DNA of 62,349 nucleotides from positions 1 through 62,349 of the forward strand of contig JAFXBK010000038.1 of NCBI GenBank assembly GCA_017521825.1. Direction: 5' to 3'. The translations under genes and the position numbers were made by a program. This document shows, piece by piece, positions 35,343 through 44,131 of the stretch (positions are counted from its first letter, which is position 1; the number at the start of each line of letters is the position of its first letter). The notes beneath the pieces are model-generated. The model was not told the origin of the DNA. It made no database searches and saw only the letters and a program-made list of their open reading frames with translations. This stretch comes from Oscillospiraceae bacterium. Lineage in GTDB: Bacteria; Bacillota; Clostridia; Oscillospirales; Ruminococcaceae.

Positions 35343-35849
35343 TTGGCAAAAGACGTTCCCATAAGAAAAAATCCACGGCTGGAAGGATATGATTATTCAA
35401 AAGGCGGAGGATTTTTTATAACCGTATGCACAAAAGAACGGAAAAATATTTTGTCCGAAATATGTAGGGGCGACCCTTGCGGTCGCCCGCAAATAAAACT
35501 TACGGAGCTTGGAGAAGTTGCCGAAAAAGTTTTAAAAAGTATGGAAGAAAAATACGATATTATTCTGGATGAATATGTTATAATGCCCGACCATGTTCAT
35601 TTTTTGATTTTTATAAAAAGTGAACGGGCGACCGCAAGGGTCGCCCCTACACTCGGAAGAATAGTTGGAGCATATAAATCTATTGTTGCCAATGAGTGGA
35701 GAAAAATCTGCAAAAATCGCAACGAAAGTTGCGATAAATTATGGCAAAGGAATTATTACGAGCACATCATAAGAAACAGACAGGATTTTGAGGAAATAAA
35801 AAAATATATTTTCTACAATCCGGAAAAAACCTTTTTAAAAAAGGTTTGA
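35343..35849 (+). CDS. REP-associated tyrosine transposase (RAYT), core-C type
   Basis: The 168-residue RAYT has the HUH motif MPDHVH (His84, His86) and the tyrosine in NYYEHIIRN (Tyr138 or Tyr139), so it looks active. Two family C palindromes lie in frame, inverted to each other: the first codes RGDPCGRPQ (residues 42-50), the second ERATARVAPTL (94-104). Their places match those of the two B palindromes in the RAYT at 25286. The start is TTG 35343, one base after the glgD stop. Its TGA stop runs into the glgA binding site (TGAGGAGGG), so it sits in the operon without breaking it. Confidence 0.9.
   Translation: MAKDVPIRKNPRLEGYDYSKGGGFFITVCTKERKNILSEICRGDPCGRPQIKLTELGEVAEKVLKSMEEKYDIILDEYVIMPDHVHFLIFIKSERATARVAPTLGRIVGAYKSIVANEWRKICKNRNESCDKLWQRNYYEHIIRNRQDFEEIKKYIFYNPEKTFLKKV
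35463..35489. repeat. Family C palindrome inside the RAYT gene
   Basis: TGTAGGGGCG, the core ACCCTTGCGGT and CGCCCG; the inverted partner is at 35625-35651. Confidence 0.9.
35625..35651. repeat. Family C palindrome inside the RAYT gene, inverted
   Basis: CGGGCG, the core ACCGCAAGGGT and CGCCCCTACA; it codes the RATARVAPT segment just after the HUH strand. Confidence 0.9.
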
Positions 35850-35861
35850 GGAGGGAATTTT

Positions 35862-37283
35862 ATGAACATACTTTTTGCAGCGAGCGAGGCAAGACCTTTT
35901 ATTGCTTCCGGCGGACTTGCAGACGTAATCGGCGCCCTTCCGAAGGCGCTTAACGGCTCGGAATGTGATTGCCGCGTTATCCTTCCGCTTTATTCGGACG
36001 TTCCCTATAAATTCCGTGAAGGAATGGAAAAAATTGCGGAGTTCAAAGTCTGGCTTGGCTGGCGCAATCTTTATTGCGGACTTTTTAAAACCGTTTTCAG
36101 CGGCGTGACTTTCTATTTCATCGATAACGAATATTATTTCAAGCGCAAAGGAATTTACGGCGAATTTGATGACGGCGAACGCTTCGGCTATTTTTCCATG
36201 GCGGTTCTCGAGGCAATCAAATATATGGACTTTGCGCCGGAAGTTATCCATTGCCACGATTGGCAGACCGGACTTATTCCCGCTTTCATCAAAATTTTCT
36301 TCGCCGATGAAGAAAAAATTTCGGGAATCAAAACCGTTTACAGCATCCACAACATCCAGTATCAGGGAAACTATGATATGTATTTCGCCGCGGACGTTCT
36401 CGGAATTCCGGAAAACAGACGCGGAGTGGTGGAATATGACGGCCGCTGCAACTATATGAAAACCGGTATTGACCAATGCGACGCAATTTCCACCGTAAGC
36501 CCGACCTATGCGGAAGAAATCCAGGATCCCTGGTTCGCCTGGGGAATGGATCGCCTTCTTCGGGAAAGAACATATAAACTTTCCGGAATCCTTAACGGAA
36601 TCGATACCGAAAGTTACGACCCTTCCACCGATACCGAAATCCCCGCAACCTTCTCGAAATTCGACCTTTCCGGAAAGGCAAAATGCAAGGCGGAGCTCCA
36701 GAAGGAAATGGGACTTGAAGTTGACCCTAACAAAATGCTTATCGGTATGGTCGGCCGCCTTGTTTCCCACAAAGGCCTTGACCTTGTCCGCGCTGTTTGC
36801 GACAGAATTATGGAAGGCAACGTCCAGATCGCAATCCTTGGTTCCGGCGAATCCGCTTTCGAAAGCTTCTTCCGCTATATGCAGGAAAAATATCCCGGAA
36901 AAATCAGCTTTGTCTGTGGTTTTATTCCCGCCCTTGCAAGAAAAATCTATGCGGGTTCCGACGTTTTCCTTATGCCCAGCAAGAGCGAACCCTGCGGCCT
37001 TGCCCAGATGATTGCCCTTCGCTACGGTACAATTCCGATAGTCCGCGAAACCGGCGGCCTTAAGGATTCCATCAAGGATCTTGGCGGAATGAACGGAAAC
37101 GGCTTTACCTTTAAAAGCTATAACGCGGACGATATGCTCGACGCAATCCACCGTGCTCAAAGGCTTTATTTCGACAGCGGACATTGGAACGAAGCGGTGC
37201 TCAACGCTCTTTCCTGCGATTTCAGCTGGAACCGCAGCGCCCGCGAATATATGAACCTTTATAAAAAAGTTCTTGGCGAATAA
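35862..37283 (+). CDS. glgA: Glycogen synthase (ADP-glucose dependent)
   Basis: GlgA extends alpha-1,4-glucan chains from ADP-glucose. The 473-residue GT5 enzyme begins MNILFAASEARPFIASGGLADV, with SGGL in place of the usual KTGGL, so the lysine of that loop is replaced. It contains VIHCHDWQTGL, YSIHNIQYQG, the GT-B C-domain GMVGRLVSHKGLDLV and the conserved PSKSEPCGLAQMIALRYGTIP with RETGGL. Length is normal. It is the last gene of the operon. Confidence 0.96.
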   Translation: MNILFAASEARPFIASGGLADVIGALPKALNGSECDCRVILPLYSDVPYKFREGMEKIAEFKVWLGWRNLYCGLFKTVFSGVTFYFIDNEYYFKRKGIYGEFDDGERFGYFSMAVLEAIKYMDFAPEVIHCHDWQTGLIPAFIKIFFADEEKISGIKTVYSIHNIQYQGNYDMYFAADVLGIPENRRGVVEYDGRCNYMKTGIDQCDAISTVSPTYAEEIQDPWFAWGMDRLLRERTYKLSGILNGIDTESYDPSTDTEIPATFSKFDLSGKAKCKAELQKEMGLEVDPNKMLIGMVGRLVSHKGLDLVRAVCDRIMEGNVQIAILGSGESAFESFFRYMQEKYPGKISFVCGFIPALARKIYAGSDVFLMPSKSEPCGLAQMIALRYGTIPIVRETGGLKDSIKDLGGMNGNGFTFKSYNADDMLDAIHRAQRLYFDSGHWNEAVLNALSCDFSWNRSAREYMNLYKKVLGE

Positions 37284-37290
37284 CAAAAAA

Positions 37291-37317
37291 ATCCCGCTCC
37301 AAAGCGGGATTTTTTTA
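37291..37317 (+). terminator. Terminator of the glycogen operon
   Basis: ATCCCGCT pairs with AGCGGGAT, followed by six T residues. Confidence 0.9.
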
Positions 37318-37328
37318 TGCCCGTAACT

Positions 37329-38050
37329 CACCGTGTTAGCCAATAACCCGGAGGGTAGCCTCCCTTGCCTAAAGGGAGGTGGCATCGCGTAGCGATGACG
37401 GAGGGATTCCTTCCAATCGTGCGCACACATAGGTGCGCCCCTACAATGTTTTAACAAAATCCGCTGTACCTACCGTAGGGGCGGATATTATCCACCCGTT
37501 TAACAAAGCACCAAACCACCGTAGGGAACGTCGTCCGCGACGTTCCGTTAACAAAGAACCCGGAGGGTAGCCTCCCTTGCCTAAAGGGAGGTGGCATCGC
37601 GTAGCGATGACGGAGGGATTCCTTCATAGCGGGCTACCGCAAGGGTCGCCCATACAGCGTTTTCAATAAAACCAACAGCATCAACCGTAGGGGCGAATTA
37701 ACCTCCCGTTTGTAAATTTACCGTAGAGAACATCGTCCGCGACGTTTCGCTTTTAACCGAGCCAACGAGGTAAAATGAAAACCGCCGTCGGCCTGAACGA
37801 TGGCGGTTCAGAATAGAAAATACCGTTCTTTCGGTGGTGCGTTTTAGTCCCCTTATGTAAGGGGACAGCGTTTGCGGGAGCAAACTGCAGGGGATAGAAA
37901 AACTTTTCTTTCAGGTACAACCCGGTTTCTTTTGGTTACAAAAGAAATGGGGTTGTAATCAATTAAAACAAAACCGGGCGCACACGCAGGTGCGCCCGAC
38001 AATGTCGCAAAAAACATATACCAAACAAAGGGGCGGATATTATCCGCCCC
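37329..38050. repeat. Long intergenic palindrome array
   Basis: About 720 bases without a gene. In order: A (37352-37409), E (near 37418-37441), B (about 37477-37500), D short form (near 37520-37550), A (37565-37622), a C-like and a B-like degenerate copy (to about 37710), D (near 37730), then a GTCCCCTTATGTAAGGGGAC two-hairpin variant, a hairpin of GGTTTCTTTTG and CAAAAGAAA type, an E copy (37977-37998) and a B copy (38030-38052). Confidence 0.85.
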
Positions 38051-38058
38051 TTTTGCCG

Positions 38059-38769
38059 TTATTTTATTTTTGTAAGCGGGTCGATGAATTTTCCGTTTTC
38101 CTTCATGGCAAAATGAAGGTGGGAATCCTTATCGATTTCCGCAAGGTTTGTTTCGCCAAGGGTTCCGATAACGTCGCCGAGTTTAACTTCGTCCCCGGGT
38201 TTTACGGAAAGTTCCGGCGCAAGGCCGCTGTAAACCGTAACAATATTTCCTTCGTGGGAAATTTCAACAACCGTTCCCCAAAGGGGATCGTTTGTTACGG
38301 CGGAAACTTTTCCGTTTGCGGCGGCTTTTATTTCCGCGCCGGTTTCCGCGGCAATATCAATGCCGTCGTGGGTGCGCCATTCGTCAAGGGCTTCGTATTT
38401 AACAAGTTCGCCGCCGCTGTGGTTTCCGGAAATTTTGCCGGAAAGGGGCAGGGCAAATTCGTTTTTCTTAAAAAAGCTGAAGGTGTTTTCCTCCGGAGCG
38501 GAAGGCTTCGGGTCTTCAATTTTAACGTCCTCCTTGGGTTTTGCAACGTCTTCGGAAGCAAAAATAGAATCCTCCGGGTTATATTTTTCTTCGGAAACAA
38601 CCCGGTTTTCCGGAACGGAAACGTTATCCTTTTCGTTAAGGGAACTTATGGTCCGGCTTGCGGTAATCCAGGCGGCGCCGACCGCACCGATAAGACAAAC
38701 CGCCATTGCCGCATAAAATCCGCGTCCGGCAAGAAAACCGCCGATTCCGCCTTTTTTGTTGTTTTTCAT
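38059..38769 (-). CDS. spoIIQ: SpoIIQ-like M23 peptidase
   Basis: The 236-residue protein has an N-terminal membrane anchor (about 18-36), an acidic linker and a LytM/M23 domain with RTHDGID (His134, Asp138) and SHLHF (His217, His219). All zinc ligands are kept, as in clostridial SpoIIQ; the Bacillus protein has lost one. SpoIIQ is the forespore partner of SpoIIIAH in the channel across the engulfing membranes. The architecture fits, but a vegetative M23 peptidase cannot be excluded, and no spoIIIA or spoIID gene lies beside it. Confidence 0.75.
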   Translation of the reverse strand: MKNNKKGGIGGFLAGRGFYAAMAVCLIGAVGAAWITASRTISSLNEKDNVSVPENRVVSEEKYNPEDSIFASEDVAKPKEDVKIEDPKPSAPEENTFSFFKKNEFALPLSGKISGNHSGGELVKYEALDEWRTHDGIDIAAETGAEIKAAANGKVSAVTNDPLWGTVVEISHEGNIVTVYSGLAPELSVKPGDEVKLGDVIGTLGETNLAEIDKDSHLHFAMKENGKFIDPLTKIK

Positions 38770-38876
38770 TTTATGACCACCTTTTTCAAAAAAATCCTTT
38801 TGAAAATATTTTTGCCGCCGAAAAAATTTTTATTCCGCAAAAGGTATGAAAAAATTGGTTTTTAAAAATTTGGCGG

Positions 38877-38904
38877 TTGTTTTTTATTTTAATTATGTTA
38901 AAAT
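38877..38904 (+). promoter_or_regulatory. Candidate promoter of copA
   Basis: TTGTTT and TAAAAT are spaced by 16 bases in an AT-rich gap, 80 bases before the copA start. No clear CsoR or CopY operator was recognised. Confidence 0.35.
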
Positions 38905-38985
38905 ATGATTACATAATGGGGTAAAGGCGGGATTTTTCCGCCGGAACCCAAAAAAATTTTCACCGGAAGAAGGTGTTTTTTATAA

Positions 38986-41652
38986 ATGGAACAATATAAC
39001 GTAACTGGAATGAGCTGTGCCGCCTGCAGCGCAAGGGTTGAAAAGGCCGTTTCGGAACTGGAAGGTGTAACTTCCTGCTCCGTAAGTCTTCTTACAAATT
39101 CCATGGGCGTTGAAGGAACGGCAAAACCGGAGGAAATTATATCCGCGGTCGAAAATGCGGGTTACGGCGCTTCGCTTAAATCCGGAATTCCGAAAGATAA
39201 ACAAAACAAAGCGGATTCTCTTGAGGATAAAGAAACGCCGGTTCTTAAAAAGCGCCTTTGGGCTTCCCTTGGTTTTCTTGCTGTTTTAATGTATATTTCC
39301 ATGGGCCACACCATGTGGGGTTGGCCACTTCCAAAATTCCTTTCGGAAAACTGCATAGCCATCGGCCTTGCCCAGCTTTTTCTTTCCGGAATTGTAATGG
39401 TGATAAACCAAAAATTCTTTATAAGCGGATTCAAAGGCATTGTTCATAAGGCTCCCAATATGGACACCCTTGTTGCTCTCGGTTCCGGAGCTTCCTTTGT
39501 TTACAGCGTCTATGCGCTTTATATGATGACGGAAGAAGTTATCGGCGGAAATCTTTCCGGAGCGCACCATTATCTCCACGAATTCTATTTTGAATCCGCC
39601 GCGATGATCCTTGCGCTTATAACCGTCGGAAAAATGCTGGAAGCACGTTCCAAAGGAAAAACAACCGATGCCCTTCGTTCCCTTATGAACCTTGCGCCCA
39701 AAACCGCAACCGTAATCCGAAACGGCGAAGAAATCACGGTGGAAATTTCCGAAGTTCGCAAGGGCGAAATTTTTGTTGTTCGCCCTGGGGAAAGCATTCC
39801 CGTTGACGGAACCGTTCTTGAAGGCGAAAGTGCCGTTAACGAATCTGCCCTTACCGGCGAAAGTGTCCCGGTGGATAAAACGGCCGGTTCCTTTGTTTCC
39901 GCCGCAACCATTAACCAAAGCGGATTTATAAAATGCGAAGCAACCCGCGTTGGCGAAGACACAACCCTTTCCCAGATTATAAAAATGGTCGGGGAGGCCG
40001 CCGCAACAAAAGCCCCGATAGCAAAAGTTGCGGACAAAGTTTCCGGAATTTTTGTTCCGGTTGTAATAACCGTTGCGCTTATAACCGCCATTGTGTGGCT
40101 TTTCCTTGGCGAAACGGTTGGCTTTGCCGTTGCAAGGGGAATTTCCGTTCTTGTAATAAGCTGTCCCTGCGCCCTTGGCCTTGCAACCCCGGTTGCGATT
40201 ATGGTCGGAAGCGGAGTCGGCGCGAAAAACGGAATTCTTTTTAAAACCGCCGCATCCCTTGAGGAAGCCGGAAGAACCGAAATTGTTATTATGGACAAAA
40301 CCGGAACCATAACAAAAGGAACCCCTTCCGTAACGGATATCGTTCCGGCGGAAGAAGTTTCCGAAACCGCCCTTTTAAAAATTGCCCTTGCGCTGGAATC
40401 CAAAAGCGAACACCCCCTTGCAAAGGCCATTGTTGAAAAATGCGGCGAAATGGAAATCCAGACAAACCCTGTTTCAAAATTCTATGCACTTCCCGGAAAC
40501 GGAGTTACCGGAATTCTCGGCGGAATTTCCGTTTTTGGCGGAAACCTTGATTTTATTAAAAGCACCGCGCCGGTTTCCGAAGAAGCGGAAGAAGCCGCAA
40601 AAAAACTTGCGGAGGAGGGAAAAACCCCCCTTCTTTTCAGCGGAAACGGAAAATTCCTCGGAATTATCGCCGTTGCGGATACCATTAAGGAGGAAAGCGC
40701 CGAAGCAATTTCCCGCCTTAAAAAGATGGGAATCCATACGGTAATGCTTACCGGCGACAACGAAAGGACCGCAAAAGCCATTGCGGAAAAAGTCGGCGTG
40801 GAAGAGGTTATTGCCGGGGTTCTTCCGGAAGGCAAGGAAGAAGCCGTCCGCCGTTTTAAAGAAAAAGGAAAAGTCGCAATGGTCGGCGACGGAATCAACG
40901 ATGCTCCCGCCCTTGCTTCCGCGGATATCGGAATCGCCATCGGAGCGGGAACGGACGTTGCAATCGACTGCGCCGATGTTGTTCTTATGCAAAGCCGCCT
41001 TTCGGACGTTCCGGCGGCGGTTGCCCTTGGAAGGGCAACCCTCCGCAACATCCACCAGAACCTTTTCTGGGCGTTTATTTATAACACAATCGGAATTCCC
41101 GTTGCGGCCGGCGCCCTTGTTGCCTTCGGAATCGAGCTTAACCCGATGCTCGGCGCCGCGGCAATGAGCCTTTCGAGCTTCTGCGTTGTAAGCAACGCCC
41201 TTCGCCTTAATCTTATTGATATTTTTGACCCGAAGCGCGACAAAAAACGCAAAAGCAAAGTGACGGGACTTGAACCCACAGCCGAAACTGCGGAAAATGC
41301 AGATGTTACCTTAGAAAACGTCGTCCCCGACATTCCCTCCGAACCGGAAACTGTCGAATCCGCGGAAGCTGCGCCGGAAAAATGTGATAACCTTGGCCAC
41401 CCTTCCGTCACGGCTACGCCATGTGACACCTCACCTGATAGGGGAGGCAATATCGAAAAAACCTATAAAATTTCCGGAATGATGTGCGCGCATTGCGAAG
41501 GCCGGGTAAAAGAAGCCCTTGAGGCAATTCCGGAAATCACCGAAGCCGCTCCTTCCTGCCTTCACGATAACGCGGTTGTTAAAATGACCGCGGAAGTTCC
41601 GGAAGAAAAAATCCGTGAAGCGGTTGAAAAAGCCGGATATCACCTTGAATAA
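38986..41652 (+). CDS. copA: Copper-exporting P1B-type ATPase with C-terminal CopZ-like domain
   Basis: CopA pumps Cu(I) out of the cell. The 888-residue protein has an N-terminal HMA domain (GMSCAAC, residues 8-14), eight membrane helices with the CPCALG metal site (Cys393), DKTGT (Asp437), GDGINDAP, and N and S in the last helices (YNTIG, MSLSS). After the membrane part comes a linker of about 80 residues, then a second HMA domain (GMMCAHC, Cys834) that looks like a CopZ chaperone. The linker contains two repeats in frame: a D-like palindrome (ENVVPDIPS) and a family A unit (GHPSVTATPCDTSPDRGG). The start ATG follows GAAGGTG. Confidence 0.94.
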   Translation: MEQYNVTGMSCAACSARVEKAVSELEGVTSCSVSLLTNSMGVEGTAKPEEIISAVENAGYGASLKSGIPKDKQNKADSLEDKETPVLKKRLWASLGFLAVLMYISMGHTMWGWPLPKFLSENCIAIGLAQLFLSGIVMVINQKFFISGFKGIVHKAPNMDTLVALGSGASFVYSVYALYMMTEEVIGGNLSGAHHYLHEFYFESAAMILALITVGKMLEARSKGKTTDALRSLMNLAPKTATVIRNGEEITVEISEVRKGEIFVVRPGESIPVDGTVLEGESAVNESALTGESVPVDKTAGSFVSAATINQSGFIKCEATRVGEDTTLSQIIKMVGEAAATKAPIAKVADKVSGIFVPVVITVALITAIVWLFLGETVGFAVARGISVLVISCPCALGLATPVAIMVGSGVGAKNGILFKTAASLEEAGRTEIVIMDKTGTITKGTPSVTDIVPAEEVSETALLKIALALESKSEHPLAKAIVEKCGEMEIQTNPVSKFYALPGNGVTGILGGISVFGGNLDFIKSTAPVSEEAEEAAKKLAEEGKTPLLFSGNGKFLGIIAVADTIKEESAEAISRLKKMGIHTVMLTGDNERTAKAIAEKVGVEEVIAGVLPEGKEEAVRRFKEKGKVAMVGDGINDAPALASADIGIAIGAGTDVAIDCADVVLMQSRLSDVPAAVALGRATLRNIHQNLFWAFIYNTIGIPVAAGALVAFGIELNPMLGAAAMSLSSFCVVSNALRLNLIDIFDPKRDKKRKSKVTGLEPTAETAENADVTLENVVPDIPSEPETVESAEAAPEKCDNLGHPSVTATPCDTSPDRGGNIEKTYKISGMMCAHCEGRVKEALEAIPEITEAAPSCLHDNAVVKMTAEVPEEKIREAVEKAGYHLE
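41314..41336. repeat. D-like palindrome in the copA linker
   Basis: GAAAACGTCGTCCCCGACAT and the next bases match the short family D form GGGAACGTCGTCCCCGACGT (compare 42628), with three or so changes. Confidence 0.7.
41394..41450. repeat. Family A repeat in frame inside copA
   Basis: Read on the minus strand this is a complete family A unit: GCCTCCCCTATCAGGTGAGG, inner hairpin GTCACATGGCGTAGCCGTGAC, tail GGAAGGGTGG. It is 57 bases, a multiple of three, and keeps the copA frame open. Confidence 0.88.
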
Positions 41653-41653
41653 A

Positions 41654-41817
41654 AGCCTCCCTTGTGTAAAGGGAGGTGGCATTTCCGGAGGAAATGACGG
41701 AGGGATTGTAACCCTGTCCGACTGAAAACAGGGTTGCAATTAAACAGAATACCCCCTGGCTTTTTAACCGCAAGCGGTTAAAAGCCAGCCCCCTTTAGGC
41801 AAGGGGGCCTTTTGCAA
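41654..41817. repeat. Family A and related hairpins after copA
   Basis: A family A unit (inner hairpin ATTTCCGGAGGAAAT) starts right after the copA stop. It is followed by an AACCCTGT/ACAGGGTT hairpin and an inverted unit with TTTTTAACCGC/GCGGTTAAAA and CCCCCTTAGGCAAGGGGG. The remaining bases to 41991 are AT-rich and hold only a possible promoter (TTGATT near 41882 and TATATA near 41902, poorly spaced). Confidence 0.8.
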
Positions 41818-41991
41818 AACCGGTATTTTGTGGCCGAAACAAAAAATTCATAAAAATTTTTTAAATTTTATGCAACACTTTTTGATTTTTCGGGCACTTA
41901 ATATATACGCGCTTTTTTTGGAGGCGCATTAAACACAAAAAAACACAAAAACTAATTAAAAGTTTTAAAAAACGAAAGGAACTAAACAAAA

Positions 41992-42549
41992 ATGAAAAAA
42001 ATTCTTGCATTTGTTCTTGCTATGATTATGATGCTCTCCTTCGCGGCTTGCGGAAACAGCGAACCTGCCGAAGGCGAAAACGGCGGCGCAGAAGTAACCG
42101 TTGGCTCCGCTCTCGAAATCCTTGAAACCGTTTGGGGCGAATTCGGCGAAGACGAAAAATTCTTCGCAATGGGCGGCGACTATGACAACATGGTTGATGG
42201 CGCTCCCGGCACCGTTACCAACGCAGATTACATCTCCGGCGTTCTTCTTGTTCCCGCAGGCACCGAAGTTATCGAAGCCGCAGGCCTTGTTCACGGAATG
42301 AACCTTAACTCCTTCACCGCAGGCGCTTTCAAAGTTGCAGATGCAGCAGCTTTCGCAGAAACCATGCACGAAGCAATTGCTTCCGCCCAGTGGATGTGCG
42401 GCTTCCCGGACAAAATGGTAATCGCAACCTTCGGTAACGAATATGTTGTTGCGGCTTTCGGAATCAACGACGCTATGAATCCCTTTGAAGAAAAACTTTC
42501 CGCAGTATATCCCGAAGCAGAAATCGTTTACAGCGAAGCAATCGCATAA
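41992..42549 (+). CDS. Lipoprotein of unknown function
   Basis: The 185-residue protein has a typical signal peptide and lipobox (MKKILAFVLAMIMMLSFAACG, with Cys20 or so as the lipidated residue), an acidic Gly/Glu linker and a soluble domain with LVPAGTEVIEAAGLVHGMNLNSFTAGAFKVADAAAF and FPDKMVIATFGNEYVVAAFG. I do not recognise the domain. The codons are strongly biased to the preferred set, as in highly expressed genes. It lies alone between repeat-rich gaps, so context gives no clue to its role. Confidence 0.8.
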   Translation: MKKILAFVLAMIMMLSFAACGNSEPAEGENGGAEVTVGSALEILETVWGEFGEDEKFFAMGGDYDNMVDGAPGTVTNADYISGVLLVPAGTEVIEAAGLVHGMNLNSFTAGAFKVADAAAFAETMHEAIASAQWMCGFPDKMVIATFGNEYVVAAFGINDAMNPFEEKLSAVYPEAEIVYSEAIA

Positions 42550-42627
42550 TCAAAAACTTTTAAAATGGGCGCATCTTTTTAATAAAAACGGTGCGCCCGT
42601 TTTTATGAATGACGACGCTTTTTCAGT

Positions 42628-42693
42628 AGGGAACGTCGTCCCCGACGTTCCGAAAAAACGCGGAACGCTGAGGACAGCGTTCCCTGCGGTGTA
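42628..42693. repeat. Family D palindromes
   Basis: GTAGGGAACGTCGTCCCCGA with CGTTCC, followed by GGAACGCTGAGGACAGCGTTCC, two adjacent palindromes of the D type. Confidence 0.8.
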
Positions 42694-42714
42694 AACTTTT
42701 TTGGAGGTGAATCC

Positions 42715-44118
42715 ATGCTCTTTTCGAGCATTCCTTTCCTTTATTATTTTCTTCCGCTTGTTCTGATAACCTATTTTGCGGCACCGAAAAAACTTAAAAA
42801 CGCGGTTCTTTTTGTCTATAGCCTTGTTTTCTATGCCTGGGGCGAACCGGTTTACGTTTTCCTTATGGCGGCTTCAATTCTTTCCGCCTGGGGTCTTGCG
42901 CTTCTTATGGACAGGGCAAAAACCCAAAAGGCAAGAAAAATCCTTATGATAATTTCCGTTATAATAAGTTTTTCCTTCCTTGCCTATTTCAAATATGCGG
43001 ATTTTTTCATCAGCAACTTCAACGCCGCAACAGGTCTTTCCGTTCCGCTTTTAAAAATCGCCCTTCCGGTTGGTATAAGTTTTTATACCTTCCAGATCGC
43101 AAGCTATACCATTGACGTTTACCGCGGCAACACCAAAGCGAACAAAAACATCCTTGATTTCGGAACCTACGTTGTTCTTTTCCCCCAGCTTATTGCCGGC
43201 CCCATCGTCCGTTACGTCGATATCGCCGATATGCTTAAAAACCGCACCCACACCCTTTCCAAAACCGCCTACGGAATCCAGCGTTTTTGCCTTGGCCTTG
43301 GAAAAAAGGTTCTTCTTGCGAACACCTTCGGCGAGCTTTGCTCCATTTTCCGCGAAAGCAACGAAAAAACCGTTCTTTTCTATTGGATGTATGCGGCGGC
43401 TTTTATGCTCCAGATATATTTCGATTTTTCCGGCTATTCCGATATGGCCATCGGCCTTGGAAGGATTTTTGGATTCACCTTCCTGGAAAACTTCGATTTC
43501 CCCTATGTTTCCAAAAGCATAACCGAATTCTGGAGAAGATGGCATATGTCCCTCGGAAGCTGGTTCAGGGATTACGTTTACATTCCCCTTGGGGGAAACC
43601 GTGTTAAAACTCCCCGCTTCCTTTTCAACATTTTTGTCGTATGGTTTTTAACCGGCTTCTGGCATGGCGCGGACTGGCAGTTTATTGCCTGGGGAATTTT
43701 TTACGGCATCATGCTCGTAATCGAAAAAATGTGGCTTAAAAAATATCTCGATAAAGCTCCGGCGGCGCTTTGCCACGTTTACACCCTTTTCTTCACCGCC
43801 ATCGGTTTTGTTATCTTTAACTCCGTGAGCATCGGAGGCGCTTTTGAGGACCTTAAAGGAATGTTCGGCCTTGCGGGAATTCCGCTTGCGGGAACAGCCA
43901 CCCTTTATTACCTCAAAAGTTACGCGTTTATGTTTATAATTGGTTCCCTTTTGGCAACCCCGGTTGTGAAAAACGTGCTCAAAAAGGTAAATTCCACCGA
44001 AATCGGCGGAAAAATCATCGCTTTTGCAAAACCCCTTGGTTTTGCGGCGGTGCTCATAACGGTCACCGGATATCTTGCGGACGGTTCCTTTAACCCGTTC
44101 CTTTATTTCAGATTCTAA
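42715..44118 (+). CDS. MBOAT-family O-acyltransferase (AlgI/DltB-like)
   Basis: This 467-residue polytopic protein belongs to the membrane-bound O-acyltransferases that move acetyl groups across the membrane to cell-surface sugars. Signatures are LPVGISFYTFQIASYTIDVYRG, FPQLIAGPIVRY, YFDFSGYSDMAIGLG, FWRRWHMSLGSWFRDYVYIPLGG and the catalytic His317 in TGFWHGADW. AlgI-type proteins work with an SGNH/AlgJ-type partner, which is the next gene. It starts at ATG 42715 behind GGAGGTG. The target polymer cannot be told from the sequence. Confidence 0.93.
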   Translation: MLFSSIPFLYYFLPLVLITYFAAPKKLKNAVLFVYSLVFYAWGEPVYVFLMAASILSAWGLALLMDRAKTQKARKILMIISVIISFSFLAYFKYADFFISNFNAATGLSVPLLKIALPVGISFYTFQIASYTIDVYRGNTKANKNILDFGTYVVLFPQLIAGPIVRYVDIADMLKNRTHTLSKTAYGIQRFCLGLGKKVLLANTFGELCSIFRESNEKTVLFYWMYAAAFMLQIYFDFSGYSDMAIGLGRIFGFTFLENFDFPYVSKSITEFWRRWHMSLGSWFRDYVYIPLGGNRVKTPRFLFNIFVVWFLTGFWHGADWQFIAWGIFYGIMLVIEKMWLKKYLDKAPAALCHVYTLFFTAIGFVIFNSVSIGGAFEDLKGMFGLAGIPLAGTATLYYLKSYAFMFIIGSLLATPVVKNVLKKVNSTEIGGKIIAFAKPLGFAAVLITVTGYLADGSFNPFLYFRF

Positions 44119-44131
44119 GGAGGCGGGAAAA

